The notes below the pieces were generated by a model. It searched no databases and was not told where the DNA came from. It saw only the letters and a list, made by a program, of their open reading frames with translations. From NCBI GenBank assembly GCA_029783825.1, contig JAREIK010018712.1, positions 62,001 through 126,000 on the forward strand: a DNA stretch of 64,000 bases. Reading direction: 5' to 3'. How positions within the stretch are numbered: position 1 is the first letter of the stretch; each line of letters opens with the position of its first letter. This DNA comes from Sapria himalayana (lineage: Eukaryota > Streptophyta > Magnoliopsida > Malpighiales > Rafflesiaceae). The position numbers and the translations under genes are program-made. Shown piece by piece: positions 1-12,734 of the stretch.

Positions 1-597
1 TGATTATATAATTTGATAATTTTCTATAAACTTATAAATTTTTATATAGTTTTTATAAATTTTATTATTCTCATGCTTTTCATGATATATATATATATAT
101 ATATTATAGTTTTTCCTAATTTTTAAAATTTCATAATTTGATATATTTTATTTTTCTATAATAGTTACTATTTTTATATATTTTTAAAAACTTTTGAATT
201 TTCACACATTTTATATCTGCATCAATTTTAATTTTATATTTTTTTTGATTTTTTATTAACTTAATAATTGGGAAATTTTTATTAAATTTATACACTTTTT
301 ATATTTAAATAAAAATAATAATACATATTCTTATCAGGAGACAACTTTCCCCATAAACTTGCCCCCAGGGACATCAATTATTCCCATTGAGAGATGAGCC
401 TTCTCATTTTTCTCAATTCTAGATACGTCTCAAATTGTTTAAAGGTAGAATTCTAATACATGACATCGTGTCCTAAAATTCATTCCTAACCACACAAACC
501 TAACTAGTCGAGTCCTAGAGAACATTATTTTTTATATAATAATTCATGACTAGCCATAATAAATTCTAGATATCTCACCCCCACATGAACCAGCCAA
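1..597. other. AT-rich intergenic stretch, no gene recognised
   Basis: Strongly AT-rich with a TA microsatellite near 85-104. Around 335-540 the base composition becomes more balanced, but no protein family, RNA gene or repeat end was recognised. The short open frames here have no recognisable domains and look accidental. Confidence 0.6.
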
Positions 598-602
598 TTG
601 GG

Positions 603-767
603 TGGATGGATGATATGAAGAAAAAATATATATTATATTTCTTAAAAATACAAGGAAATATAGGACACTATATAAAAAATTATAGACGAACACATGTTTT
701 TTACACCAAAATAGATAAAAAAAGTATTGTAATAAAAAATTAGTACATTTATAGTTTTGGTTTAACA
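603..767 (-). repeat. copia 3' LTR
   Basis: 165 bp, TG...CA bounded, adjoining TTGGG on the outside and a purine-rich tract (minus strand) on the inside. Similar to 4616-4824 over the final ~110 bp, with shared runs such as AAAGTATTGTAATA and TTTTGGTTTAACA. Divergence between the two LTRs is high, consistent with an old insertion. Confidence 0.8.
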
Positions 768-879
768 TCCACCCACAAAATTTTAGAGCAAGTATCATGG
801 TGAATTTCGTGCAAAGATCCTAAAATAATATCGAGAAGCTTGGTGAGATAATTTGCAACTTGGTTTGTGGAAGAAGTGA

Positions 880-2115
880 ATGAAAGATGAAAAACACAAT
901 GAGCCACTCATTCACGAATAAAGTGCTAGTCAAATTCTACATGTTTAGTACGAGCATAAATGATTGGATTGGAATCTACATGTTTAGTACGAGCATAAAT
1001 GATTGGATTGGAATCTACATGTTAAGTGCTGATGTTGTTGCAGTAAAGAGATGGAGAATTGAACAGTTGCATATGGAGTTTAGTGAGAAGTGATTCAAGC
1101 TAGAATACTTCACCAACTCCATTAGCCAATGTATGATACTTTGACTCTGTGCTTGAACAAGATATGACTTTTGTGCTTGGATGATGATCAATATATTAAG
1201 TGTAGTTCAAGGAAAATGCAATATGCGCTAGTTCTATGCCAATTTACATTCATGTAGGCATATAAATTGTGATCATAGACTGGTTGGATAAACAACCCAA
1301 TGTGACCAGAACCTTTTATGCAACAAATGATCTATTTTGTAACTTGCATATGTACAATAGTAAGAGAGTGCATAAATTGGCAAAGATATATGACAACAAA
1401 AGCAAGATTAGGCCAAATGAGTGCAATATTGGAGATGCCCACAATACTCTAATACTCAACGGTAGTCTCTAGAGGTGTACCATCGTGCAGAGAAAGAGAG
1501 CCAAGTACAAGAGGGGTCAATTGAGGCTTGGAGTTTAACATACTAGTATTTATTTTGACTAATATGGAGACCAACTATTGATCGATGCGCTTCAATGCCA
1601 AGAAAAAAATAAAGATGACCAAAATTGAGTTTGAAGGTAATAAATAAATGATGAGATAGTGTAAGAACATGATCCAATGATGATATATATCATCAACATA
1701 AACCAACACAATGATTGTAAATGAAGTAGAGTGAAGAAATAACATTGAAGTATCAACTAGAGAAGTTGTGAATTCTAATTGAATAAGAGCAGAACTCAAC
1801 TTTGTGAATCATGCTCGAGATGATTATTTCAAACTGTATAGTGACTTAGAAAGCTTACAAACATTATTTGGATGAGAGGCATCAATGAAACCTTGGGACT
1901 AGCACATGTAAACAGTTTCAACAAGATTATCGTGGAGGAAAACATTTTAGATGCCGAGCTATTTTAGGCTTGATAACAAGGTGGAACGTCTCATGAAAAT
2001 TAAGACTATGGGTTTTATGATATCCCTGGGAAACAATACATGCTTTATAGCTCTCCACATTGTTGTTCACTTGTAGCTTGCCATGATAAACCCATTTGCA
2101 ACTCATCATCTTATT
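880..2115 (-). pseudogene. copia reverse transcriptase and RNase H relic
   Basis: Minus-strand fragments show the copia RT start CKWVY followed by ESYKACIVSQGY (2109-1927). Next comes the catalytic region LVYVDDI (1799-1575, the YVDD box), then RNase H-type segments such as SIVGISNIALIWPNLA and QFMHSLTIVHMQV (about 1465-1330) and the SSSKHKSHILFKH region. These match the plant copia pol layout. The frame is broken repeatedly, and a 39-bp tandem duplication interrupts the RNase H end. It is a non-functional relic of the element at 603-4824. Confidence 0.85.
936..1023 (+). repeat. 39-bp tandem duplication inside copia RNase H
   Basis: Two perfect 39-bp copies (936-974 and 975-1013) plus the first ~10 bp of a third. 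Unit length is divisible by three, so the open frame passes through it. It arose inside the RNase H coding relic and is local. Confidence 0.95.
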
Positions 2116-3121
2116 ATCATGAGGTTTAGAGACTAATATTCATGTCCCTTAAGATTAAATGGAAGAAAATTTAAGTTACATAGTAGCCCATCAGACTTGG
2201 TAGTTATTTGCCTTGGTGAAAGAGGTAGGTTCAGCTAGAAAACCTACAAGAACACTAGAAAATAACTGAGGTTTTAAAATGCCAAATTTGGCTCTTATGA
2301 TCATAAGGTGATTATTATGTAGAATGAGAGGATTATCATGTTAGTTATGCAAACCATCCTATGGAGGAGAAGAAGAGCAGGGGAATGATGATTATGAAAG
2401 AGGAGTAAAGATATGACAAGAGGTTGGCAAGGATGAAATTATTGGTGAGGAATACGAAATATGAAAAGATAAAGGATTAGGAGATTAAACTCATGGAGAG
2501 AGGAATAAAAGGAAGAGATGTCATCACTGTATGTGTTGGTTTGGAAGACGTAAGAGGAAAACTATGGGCAAATAGAAAATAAAGTTCAACCAATTGGAGA
2601 ATTAAGTCATAAATACCTTTTTTTGATTACTACTATAGCCAAGAAACGAATAATAAACAAATTGAAATTCAAACTTATAATAGTTGTATGGTTGTAAGAA
2701 TGGGAACACTCAGCCAAATACATAAAAATAAGAATTTTAGAGTTATATACCATACACAATCAAATACGGGCAAACAAATTTTACAGCATGAATAGGCAAT
2801 CTATTTAGCAAGTGGCTTTAGTAAAAAGATAGGGTCAGTGGGATAAAGAGACAAAAGCATGTGCTAATAAAGTGAGACTCATTTCGACAACATATTGATT
2901 TTTATACTCTACGCACCTATTTTATTGGGGAGTGTGATGACATGATTGTTCATGTAAAATACTAACCTTGGAAAACAAGGGGTTGAGGGAGTGAAATTCA
3001 TCACATCAATTGGTGCAAACCCATTTAATAGACATCACAAATTGAGTAGAGACCATTGATTGAAATGTGAGGACTGCCCAGAAAGTCTCACCTCAGAGGA
3101 AAGTAAATACATCCATGTAAA

Positions 3122-3331
3122 TCATGAATAATCATTAAGGAACAACATATATAACTCGTCACTACTATTAGATGAAACAAGGGAAGGACCCCATAAACCA
3201 CTATGTATTAATTCAAAAGACTTAGTAGCATAAGATACAAAAATAGGAAAAGGAAGCCTATGGGATTTGAATTGTTGTTGACAAGCATTATAAAACCAAA
3301 AAAAAAAAATATTTTGAAGTAAAAATAGCAC
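3122..3331 (-). pseudogene. copia GAG-pre-integrase / integrase N-terminal relic
   Basis: A 69-codon open fragment contains KSHRLPFPIF, ATKSFELIHSGLWGPS and MLFLNDYS. This is the usual copia junction between the zinc-binding pre-integrase domain and the integrase core (consensus ...LPFP..., FELIHSDLWGPS, FVDDYSR). The first integrase aspartate position in the DLWGP motif reads G here. It lies between gag and RT as expected for the element at 603-4824. Confidence 0.85.
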
Positions 3332-3749
3332 AAGAGGATAAAACTAAAACAATAACATCATGTGCAACGTACCCCAAACAAAGATGCCAAAGTGTATGAT
3401 TAAATTTAGATGCAAAAGAAAATCGAGAGGGATGAGTAGGGGAGGAGGAAGATGAAGTTGAAATATGGTAAATGCTTTGATCAAAAATGCATTTTTATCA
3501 AAACAAAGTTTAAACACACTAAGTACATTTTAGAAATAGATGATGAGTGATAAACTTGGGATAGGCGAAGAACATAGTGATAAGTAGGTAAATAAGCATA
3601 ATCAATGTGAGTGATTGATTATGCCTTGTGAAAGGTTGAGCACCCTCAAGCAAGTTTAAATCAAGGTGAAGTGGTGTGAGGTGTTGGAATCCATGTACTA
3701 GGTGGGATTAGAATGGTCCAAAGTCGAAGAAGAGACTATAGGGGGAGAA

Positions 3750-4440
3750 ATACCAGGTGTAAGTTTAGAGAGAAAAACATTGAAGGTCTTATGGGAGGGA
3801 GGAGGAAGTTCATGTTGAAAGTTAGTGTGATAATAACGTCGATTTGATGTGTGATCGAGTTTAAGGTATATTAGACAACGAGGGCATGGAGAAGTAAAAT
3901 GGCAAGGAGGTGGAGAAGAAGAGTTAGAGGAAGACCATTGGGGTGATTATTTGTGATGAGATGGATGAGAAAAGTAGAATAAAAATGGGGATTTGTGTTT
4001 GGAAGTGGGGGAAAAAAGTTAACCAAAATTGAAGAGAGTTGATCGGGTCAGCTATAGTTTGACAATCCAAATGGGCATCATAGTAAGTTATAGACTATAG
4101 GCTTCCTCAACATATAGCTTCTCATAATGAGTTTGAATGCTAGTAATGTATTCATTATATTCGCATCTCATACCATTCAGAAAATAGATCATATGATTAA
4201 CATATGAGATTAGAGTACTTATCGAAGCTAGATTATTACAAGAGATTCAAAACTTTTATATAGGAAAAAATAAAGAGACCATCCTTTTGTGTAGTTTGAA
4301 GTTACATGAAAAGCTCTAAGAGCTGAGCAAGTGAAGCATGGACAAAGATCTAATCTAGGGATTGCCAAATTTTTAACACTTAAGTGTAGCCGATGATTTG
4401 GCCCAACATGGGTTCGCTGATTGAAGCATAGAGCTAGCTC
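3750..4440 (-). pseudogene. copia gag relic
   Basis: Broken minus-strand frames resemble the C-terminal part of copia gag, for example YVNHMIYFLNGMRCEYNEY followed by ITSIQTHYEKLYVEEAY. This corresponds to the gag segment that normally reads L..L...Y..........T..EL...L. The position next to the 5' LTR end supports the call. Boundaries are approximate. Confidence 0.6.
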
Positions 4441-4615
4441 ATAACTAGTCTATTGTAATGCTACCAGGAAATGTAATCGACATTACCAGAAGCTGATGGG
4501 TATGTAGTATTTTGATCATAGCAAGATAAGAAAGATAAGAAAGGGAAAAAAGAGGGGTTGTGGAGAGAGAAACAAAAGTAGGTAGTAGGGTGATGATGGT
4601 TGTGAGCTAATTTTA

Positions 4616-4824
4616 TGTTGATGAGCATTTGGGTTTGCCACCACAAAATAATTGTATTGCTTGAAATATATAGGAGAGTATGTAACACGATATACGGATA
4701 AATTGTAACCAAAAGAAATGAACCACACAATAGAAAAAGAGGCAGACAACTATTCTTTACACAAAAACACTCAAAATAAAGTATTGTAATAGAAAATTAG
4801 TATAACTCTAATTTTGGTTTAACA
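4616..4824 (-). repeat. copia 5' LTR
   Basis: Ends TTTAACA and is followed by TTGGG, the same 5 bp that precedes the 603-767 LTR. The inner start is placed at TGTTGATGAG because the sequence just inside resembles a degraded methionine-tRNA primer site on the minus strand; this edge could be off by tens of bases. Confidence 0.7.
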
Positions 4825-4829
4825 TTGGG

Positions 4830-5640
4830 GATAACCAAGTCATAGAGTTGTTCATTAGGATGGTTGATCTAACATGCCATGACACATATTTGTGTGCTAT
4901 GCTTGATGGGCTATCTACGTGCCACTCATCACCTACTATAGCTCCCGTTTATAGGTCATTCTAGTGCCTCATGCCTAGATCATATGCAATATGATTAAGC
5001 AAAGTTATGACCAAGGTTATTGGTGCATGTGGCCATGCATGAGTAATTGACCATGTCGAACCCTTTTAAGCATTGGTATGACAAAGTCCACATGTTTGGG
5101 CAAGAATAAAAAGTAAGGGAATACTTGGTTGGAATGGTAGTTGACTGACCAACATTATGACATATAGGACACCCTTATCAAAGTGGACTACTTGATTTTG
5201 AGATTGTCTTTGTAATTATAGTTTAAAGATATCAAATGAGTTGTGTTGAGTACAAGGTGTTGATTATGCCTGACATTTTTGATGACCAACCAGTGATAAC
5301 ATTGGTGTAGGCTAGGATAACTTTGATTTTTGCTAGGCTAACATGGAATCATGTTGACAACTAGCCATGAACTGGGCTATATGTTAGACTTTTTTATAAA
5401 TAATTACTTATGAAACTCTTGTATTGTGCTCAGGTCCTACTTCATACCATCTCGAGATGCTACTTATCTTCTATGGGCACCTAGGCTACATTTGACCCAA
5501 GCATAATGATACAGTCTAAATCTGGCATTGGCATAATGGCACACTCTAAATATGGCTCATGCATACCAACTTCATACTACTCGGGGTCATGCCGGCACAC
5601 ATCACCCCTTGTTCTCATTTTGGTTTATAAATATATGGAA
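4830..5640. other. unassigned stretch, probably old repeat
   Basis: No open frame of note and no recognisable terminal repeats. Words such as CTAACATGCCATGACAC and GGCTAACATGG recall the arms of the hAT family seen elsewhere in the window, but too little similarity is left to call an element. Confidence 0.4.
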
Positions 5641-6119
5641 CCAACATAAATTTTAATTGGTTTGGGTTCAATTTGATTTATGTATAAAATTTTTAAAAAA
5701 TAAAATGGAACCGAATCAAACTAGTTCGGTTCGATTTGAAATCTATCCATAATAGGTAATAAAAGCATAGTAACATAAGTCTTGGTGAATCAGTATAGTA
5801 AAAGAAGTCATGGTGAATTTACATAAAAAAAAATATTGATATTCCTAAAAATACTATTACCCAATATAAAAGAATAATATAAAGTTACAAACCTAAATCA
5901 AAATACTTGAAATGATAGCAAATTGTAATCAATTAGAAGAGAATAAATATTAAACCAACTGAAATATTAGGCAAGTCTAAAATAAAATCAAGAATAAATT
6001 TAGCGTAGAAATACAATTTTGAACCAATTAATGTTAAATGTAGAAATAAAATAAAGAATAACTTTATCATAAACCTTTTTTAAAAATTTCACGTTTTCTT
6101 AGGTACTCTTCAAGACATA

Positions 6120-8060
6120 TCGAGTAAGAAGATGATTGAATCCAATTTTATCCACAAATCAAAACTTCTACAATTTTATGAGTTAAATAACTTCTAAATA
6201 TATCTAATACTTTTCTATTGGTACTAAATATTGATTCTGAAGCAATATTTGAAATTAGAATTGTCAACACATCTCGAGCTATTCTTGAAAGGATGAATAA
6301 TTTTTCACTATTTAAATAAATCAAAATCTTCCTTCTACTCTATGATATCTTCATTTAGATAAACTTCCAATTCATATTTTCTATCTCCACCGCTCTCACA
6401 TTCCATTTTTTACAATTCATATCATTTCTTCAACAAATACATAGACTTTAGATTCACTCATTCACTAACTACGATATTTGAACTATCGATTGAGGGACCC
6501 TTTTTACTCAAAGTGTCATTATTTGGCTAATATATCTTCTTGTACTCTATAAATAACTCATTAAGCACATCTTTCATATTCTTAAACAAATTTGGACCTA
6601 TTTCATCCTAATACATATCACCAAATGAATATTCCATAAACTCAAATTTATCATGAGAGTCTAGAATATTAGTAAAAAATATGAATTTATTCATTTTCTT
6701 TGGATCTCCCCAATATTTATCAAATTTAGTTTTCATTGAATCACCTAATTTTTCACTTCTAAATCATTACTATTTTTTCTTTCATTAAAAATACAAGATA
6801 ATTCACCAATCTCACTAAAAAAATATATTCGATGTGACATACAATGATTCAAAAATATGCTAGGTCATCTCATAAAATTATTAATAAATTAGTCATTTTT
6901 CTAATGCATGACAAATCAATGGAAGTTGATGCTCTAAATTCCCCCATATCACTCCCGTAACTTGGTTCTTGATCTTCGTACTTTTCAAAAGATTTTTCAA
7001 AATTTTCAGCTATTTTTAATATTAAATAGGTTGAATTCCACTTTATAGTCACATCTAAACACAATGGACTCTTGCTTTCTATGTCTTCCCATTCACCACA
7101 CTCCTTTAATTTTTTCAATATAGCAGGAGAATTTATAACATATTTCACCGCATCTCTCCCCTATTTCATTGATGAATTAATATCTTTTAAACCATCAACA
7201 ACACATAAATTAATAATATGTGCAAATCAGTGCAATACATCTCATGTGAATGTATTTACATTTTGACATGGTGCTCTCCTAATTGAGCATTATTTTTTTT
7301 CAAGAAAGAAATTGTTGTATCATTTGAACTAGCATTATCTACCGTGATTATAAAAATATTGTTCAACCCCATAATCAAGCAAATAAGTTTCAATAGCCAT
7401 ACCTATGTATTCACCCTGATGACTAGAGATATTATACAAAAACTAAGGTTCTTTTCATGCAACTTCTACTCATTATCAATGATATGAGCTGTAATTAACA
7501 TTTTGTATATCTGTAGTAAGAATGATTCTTTGACAATTTTTTTTCAAGAAAGACTCCAATTTCAGCTTCTCTTCGATATATAATTGAAACAGTCTCATGA
7601 ATTAGTCCATCTTTATGGTATTTTAAATCTAGGACATGAACAAGCCATTAGTTTTTTAAACCCTTCACCTTCTACAAATTTAAATGGTAGCTCATCAACT
7701 ATAATCATGGAAGATAGTGCTTCTCTAATTTTAAATGGAAGTTTGATCAAATTTCCAAGCCGTATGAGTACCCATCTTATCACTTTCTACCCCTTGAGAA
7801 TCCTCTTTTGGTTGTAATGATAATAATACTTTTTTGGTTTTTATAATATATGGGTTCTTATCACATGACATCATATGATTTTTAAGTGAAGTAGTTCCAT
7901 TATTTTTTGGATCGGCAAAGTATTTATTATCACAATAATGACAATTTGCTATTATTTACTTTAGACCTTAATTTTAATTCTTTTCTCTTCCTTGATGATG
8001 TATCTTCAAATATGAAACAAGAATATGTTTCCTTCGTGTTACTAAATTTTGTAGCTACAC
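6120..8060 (-). pseudogene. hAT transposase relic (RICESLEEPER-like, BED finger)
   Basis: Read on the minus strand, three parts of a plant hAT transposase appear in order. First is a BED zinc-finger remnant near 7990-7860 (YFADPKNNGTTSLKNHMMSC, with the His/Cys end intact). Second is the central LCLDVTIKWNSTYLIL region (7148-6870; family form LDV..RWNSTY). Third is the C-terminal dimerisation region near 6290-6120 (LTILISNIASESIFS then FRSYLTHKIVEVLI; family form ASE..FS). Stops and frameshifts separate the parts. It differs from the TAGAGGTGTCAA family and has the conventional ASESIFST dimerisation motif. The neighbouring arm at 5640-5760 is rich in GGTTCGGTTCGATTT-like sequence, but I could not fix the element ends. 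Confidence 0.85.
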
Positions 8061-8985
8061 TACATTATTCAAATCTATTTACAAAAAAAAAAAATTGTTA
8101 TAATTGCTAGCATTTAAAAAATTAATTTTCCATATTCTTATTAAATCATCTCATCGGTTCTTCCTAGTATCCCATACATGTTTAAAATAAAAATGTCTAA
8201 AACATATAAAAATTAGATAAACTTCAAATAAATAATGTCTGAAATAAAACACGAACATAGTACCCACAGGTCAAATGAACCAAAAAGAAGTTCATTTAAA
8301 GTAACACGAGCATTCACATGCAACAATTGACTAACTCTATGCTTAAAATGAATATTATTGCTGCCAAAAACATGTTTTTTGCAATCTCATAGAAATCAAA
8401 TATTTGGACAACAAATATTTAAATCAAGTTAGTTGGACTATAGATATTTAAGTGTTATTTTATTTAGTCAAATCAACACTATAATTATAAGAGAACCTTT
8501 TAATTATTTAAATAATTTTTGTTCAATAAGTTCATAAGTTAGATGGGGGGGTGACAAAAAATTTAAAATTATTTTTTAAAAATTAACTTGTTTGGCATTT
8601 GATGTTCTTGAAAATTACTTATTTAACTCAAACAATATAAAAAAATATCTTCAATTAAACCTTAAATCAATGTTAGCAAAAAAGTAAAAATGGGGATTCA
8701 ATAAACATGATCAATCATATGTATCGAAATCTTAATACTAGTTACTCATGTTGTTCCTACGAATCACCATCAAAAGTCCTTTGGATTGTTTCTTGGGCGG
8801 CAGAAGTTAAGTTATAAGGATTGGTCCTATGGCAAAAATATATATATATTATATCATGATATAATAAAATTAGAGCAGAGAAGTTTAAAGTGGTATTTGT
8901 TTCTAAGTTGATATCACCAACCAATGTGACATAAACAAGGTAAGTTTTTTGTCATGCCAGTTACTATAGAAAGTTAATCAATTTT
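8061..8985. other. AT-rich, no gene recognised
   Basis: Probably the upstream arm of the hAT relic plus the 5' part of the Athila-like relic that follows. No domain or repeat boundary could be identified. Confidence 0.4.
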
Positions 8986-8989
8986 TTTT

Positions 8990-10690
8990 TTTGAAGTAAT
9001 CAAGATTGTTATGTGAATTTTTTTTCTAGATGCAACATTTTCATGGGTTGAGAAATGTCAAAGAAGTTTTGAAGAGTTGAAAATATCATTGAAGAGTTGA
9101 AAATATCATTGAAGAGTTGAAAATCATACTTGACACAAGTAATCTCACACTTGGTATATACCATATATTACCTCTTATATTACAATTCCCTTAATGAAGT
9201 ACTAAGGACACAACATAACTATGAAAAAAAAATGTATTATGATGTATACAATAGAAAAGTTTTGAATGTAGCTTTTTAGCAATCAAACATCAAGTATTTC
9301 TTTAGTAAGTACGATGTTAATTTAAGATTGATATGACAATGATGGATTATTTTATTTCAAGAATTCTATTTACAAATTAAAGATAAGAGGGAGGCTGAGA
9401 ATTTATTAGTTGAATACTAGTCAAGTATAAAAATCAAATATATTTCTTGAAATCAACCTATAAATGAATGATTCTTGGATAAATCGCTTATGATTTTGGG
9501 TGTGAATAATTGGTAAGAATATATCGCTAATGACTTGGTGACTCAGAATCTACTTATAATGGACAGAGCAAAAAAATAAATTATTCATATCAAGGATTCA
9601 TAATTTTTATTGATAAGAACCTTTTCTATTTAAATATTGTACAAATCAAGTTATTCATAAGTATGTTCTAAAAGATGATCTAGAAAATATTTTAGTATTT
9701 TATTATACTTATGCATATGGATGCCATTTTGTAACTCAAAAAATTAATTGAAAGGTGTTGTAACTAAAATTTTATTAGTATTGGTTGTTTAAAACATGCC
9801 AAAGGCTCAATTAGCTGACTAGAAGAAACACAATGCCACTTAATCTAGTTTTTGTTGTGTAAGTTTTTGTTGTTTGGTAAGCATATTTTATAAGATCAGC
9901 CCTGAATTCAATTTATCAAGCTTATCTTTTAGTGGATGAAAACTATGTTTCCAATTGGATAAAATATATTCTTTACAACTAAGATGATCATAGGGTGATG
10001 ATGAAGCTTTTCAAAGAAAATATAGTTCCTAATTATAAGCGATGAGGATGGTCACATTTGTAATAATAACTTTAAATCTCTTATTTCTATGTATGACATG
10101 AAGTATAAAATAGTCACTTCATACCATCCAAAAACTAATGGACGGGTTGAACTAGCTAATTGAGAAATACTAACCTTTCTTGCGAAAGTAAATGTCACTC
10201 AACAAGATTGGTTCGTAAAGCTTGTAGATTCATTGTAGCCTTATTGAATAAATTCCACAATAATATTGATAAAGTATCCTTGCTAGCTTGTGCATGGAAT
10301 ATATTTCCATCTATTAGTTGAGTTGGAAAAAAAAGCTTGATAGATTACAAAGAAATTAAATTTTAATTTAAAGAAGGTTAAATTTAACATACTCCTTAAC
10401 CTTAATGAATTGAAAGACTTTCAAAATAATGTCTGTTCCACTATGAAAATTAGTACAAAAATTCAAGAAGTGGCGACCAACTTTGACAAGAAAAGATTTC
10501 TAAAAAGTGCAGCAAATTTTGATGTATCGTACATAATTATATATCTTCCTAGACAAACTTAAGTCTAGGTGAAGTTACCATTATATTGTGTGGCATATTC
10601 AACCCAATAGTCATATAAATAGTTGATCTGAAGTTTGAAAACATGTTCAATGTGAGTAAAAACTAGAAAAAAGCTTTATAAGTAATATTT
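8990..10690 (+). pseudogene. Ty3/gypsy Athila-like pol relic (RNase H, integrase)
   Basis: Plus-strand fragments follow the Athila/Tat pol order. They begin with FSWVEKCQRSFEELK (RT-RNase H linker, about 9036). Next is the DKREAENLLVEY segment (about 9390), then RRNTMPLNLVFVV (about 9820; family form RRNEMPLNPI). The integrase region follows with SNWIKYILYN and DDHRVMMKLFKENIVPNYKR (about 9950-10045), then FIPSKN*WTG (HPQTNGQ position) and VALLNKFHNNIDK. Every segment is broken by stops. The last part recognisable is the tail near 10640. I did not find its LTRs. Confidence 0.8.
9071..9124 (+). repeat. 20-bp tandem repeat, 2.7 copies
   Basis: GAAGAGTTGAAAATATCATT occurs twice in a row (9071-9090, 9091-9110), followed by a partial third copy. 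It sits in the RNase H linker of the Athila-like relic. The unit is not a multiple of three and shifts the frame. Confidence 0.95.
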
Positions 10691-10699
10691 CACTCATGA

Positions 10700-12330
10700 C
10701 AAAGAGGAATTATTTGACCAATCCTAAGAAAGGGTGATAACTCTTTCATTTATTTCCTTTCTTTCAATTATTTTTAAAAAAGTGAAGAAAAAAAAATAAA
10801 ATAATGATCGGATGTATTTTTTATATGAGTTTTCTTTGTATTAAAGAATATTATGAGTGAAATATATTATTTTCCACATTTGAAATTGATTTGGTAAAAT
10901 TAATATGGCGTTGAGATTTTGGTAATGTTTTGCCAAATTTTACAAGGTGTTACAAAAAAAAAGTGCTTCTAAATGTCTATAACTATTCAGGATATTTTTA
11001 CTATGATCTTAAAAGCCTGAGATGAATATTGTAACATGTAATGGCGGTAGGATTGTTATGGATTTATATCAATTGATAAATACTTAAGGTGTTGCATAGT
11101 CTATTTGTATTTATTTAAAGTTTGATAGTAGATAATATAGATAGGATCATGAATGAGTAGATGCTATAATGACAATTATCATGTACCTTTGTGCCACCAG
11201 AAATTTATACATTTTAAAGCCTTCTTGATAGACTCTAAAATGGTGGAAATAATTGTCCAAGATGGCTATAAATTTAATCAATATTTTGAGGGATATATTT
11301 CAAAATTTATGCTTTAAGGACTGTTTTTTTTGGTCTGACATATATCCTTGTCAACTTGTATGAGGTGATTGTGTCATCATAACTTAATACCACCAATTAG
11401 ATACATATTAGTGATGGTAACTTTATCTAAATCATTAGTACTTGTATCATTTAAGTACTACTTAAAATCTCAAAGTTTTCAATTCCTTAGTATTTTGGCA
11501 CAAACTAAATGGTTTATGCGTCAAGACATTTAGTTTTGAATTTACTCCATCATCATTATGAGAAAGTCCCGAATCTAACCTTAAGTAAGCCAATATTTGT
11601 TTCAATAAATTGAATCATATCTCATTAAGATCAGCCATAAAAGTCAACTAATAAAGAATTGTTTGCATTAGCTTACAATATTTTTGTTAGTATTTTGAAA
11701 AAGAATCATCTTTGATACATGCATCATCACCTTTTTTGAGTGGATTCCACCTCCTATGTTAGGGAAAATACTAGAACTAATATCAATCGTTTCATTATAA
11801 ACATAAAGAATTATTTATCACTTAATATCTTTGGAATATGATAGCAATTTATCATAAAGTCCAATTTTTTCTTTTGGTGATGATCATAAGTATTCCCTTA
11901 GTAGGTTGCAAATTCTCAGAAATTTAGATTTGTGGAAATGTAATTCATAGTAAAGGCACGATACATAACAAACAAGTGAAAATTAAATACCAACTATCTA
12001 TTATACATGAGAAAAATATAACTAAATAGGAAGAGATGACACACATGGAAATGGCTCATCAACCCAATTCAACTTTCATATATATATATAAGTAAATATA
12101 GTGGTCGACAACCCCAACCACATGGAAACATGTTTAGACACAATGAAAATTAGTGGGGTGTGAGTCTACCATGATTGGGATAGGAATGAGTTTTTTAATG
12201 CTTTTCAACTTGCATGCATGTGCTAAGCTTACAATAATATCTTGGGGAAAAAAATCTTCAACATGTGGGTAACACTCTCCAGTACATGAGAGAAGCAAAT
12301 GATACACACAATTCATAGTTGAACCTTCAT
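10700..12330. other. AT-rich stretch without recognised gene
   Basis: May include the 3' non-coding part and LTR of the Athila-like relic, but I found no second copy to prove it. The short minus-strand open frame at 12134-12316 has no recognisable domain. Confidence 0.4.
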
Positions 12331-12339
12331 AGCTAGAGA

Positions 12340-12482
12340 ATGAACCTACTAGCTACTCAAAAGTAAATGAAATGTTAGGAAACATTATTTATTATTTATG
12401 CTTCCTCATTTAAGTTGATTTATTATATCTGCAACTTTAAATATCAATTTTTTTTATGAATAAAATAGCAATTCTTTCTATT
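12340..12482 (+). repeat. copia 5' LTR end with primer-binding site
   Basis: The stretch ends TTCTTTCTATTA and is followed by TGATATCAGAGA at 12484-12495, one or two changes from the methionine-tRNA primer site TGGTATCAGAGC used by plant copia elements. A gag relic starts 250 bp downstream. The upstream LTR edge is not determined. Confidence 0.65.
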
Positions 12483-12734
12483 ATGATATCAGAGATCTTT
12501 TGATTCTTCTATACACCATGATTGGAGCTCTGGCCTGCTTCAACCATGTGTCAGTATGACTCCTGCCTTCCAATGCCTATGGTCACCAACATCACTAGCC
12601 CGATTGACCAAATTGATGACTCCCATGCCCTTGCAACTTTCACCACCATTACAACTTGTTCACTTAAGTCAACCACCATTTATCTTCTGACCTCCTTAGT
12701 TGTGATTAATATTACAGCTTAAGTTCTTCTTAAA

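Larger units (their letters stand above)
603..4824 (-). mobile_element. Ty1/copia LTR retrotransposon, complete outline, decayed
   Basis: A copia element in minus orientation. The low-coordinate LTR is 603-767, starting TG and ending TTTAACA; the high-coordinate LTR is about 4616-4824 with the same end. Both are flanked on the outside by the exact 5-bp duplication TTGGG (598-602 and 4825-4829). Just inside the low LTR lies GGGTGGA read on the minus strand, a plausible polypurine tract; the primer-binding site next to the high LTR is degraded. Coding relics read on the minus strand in copia order: gag (about 3750-4440), GAG-pre-integrase/integrase start (3331-3122), reverse transcriptase (2109-1575), RNase H (about 1500-880). 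Many stops and frameshifts are present, so it cannot encode its own proteins. The assignment rests on domain order plus target duplication. Confidence 0.88.

Noticed and set aside
4461..4749. Two overlapping hydrophobic minus-strand open frames
   Set aside because: They run across the copia 5' LTR boundary; no signal of a real protein.
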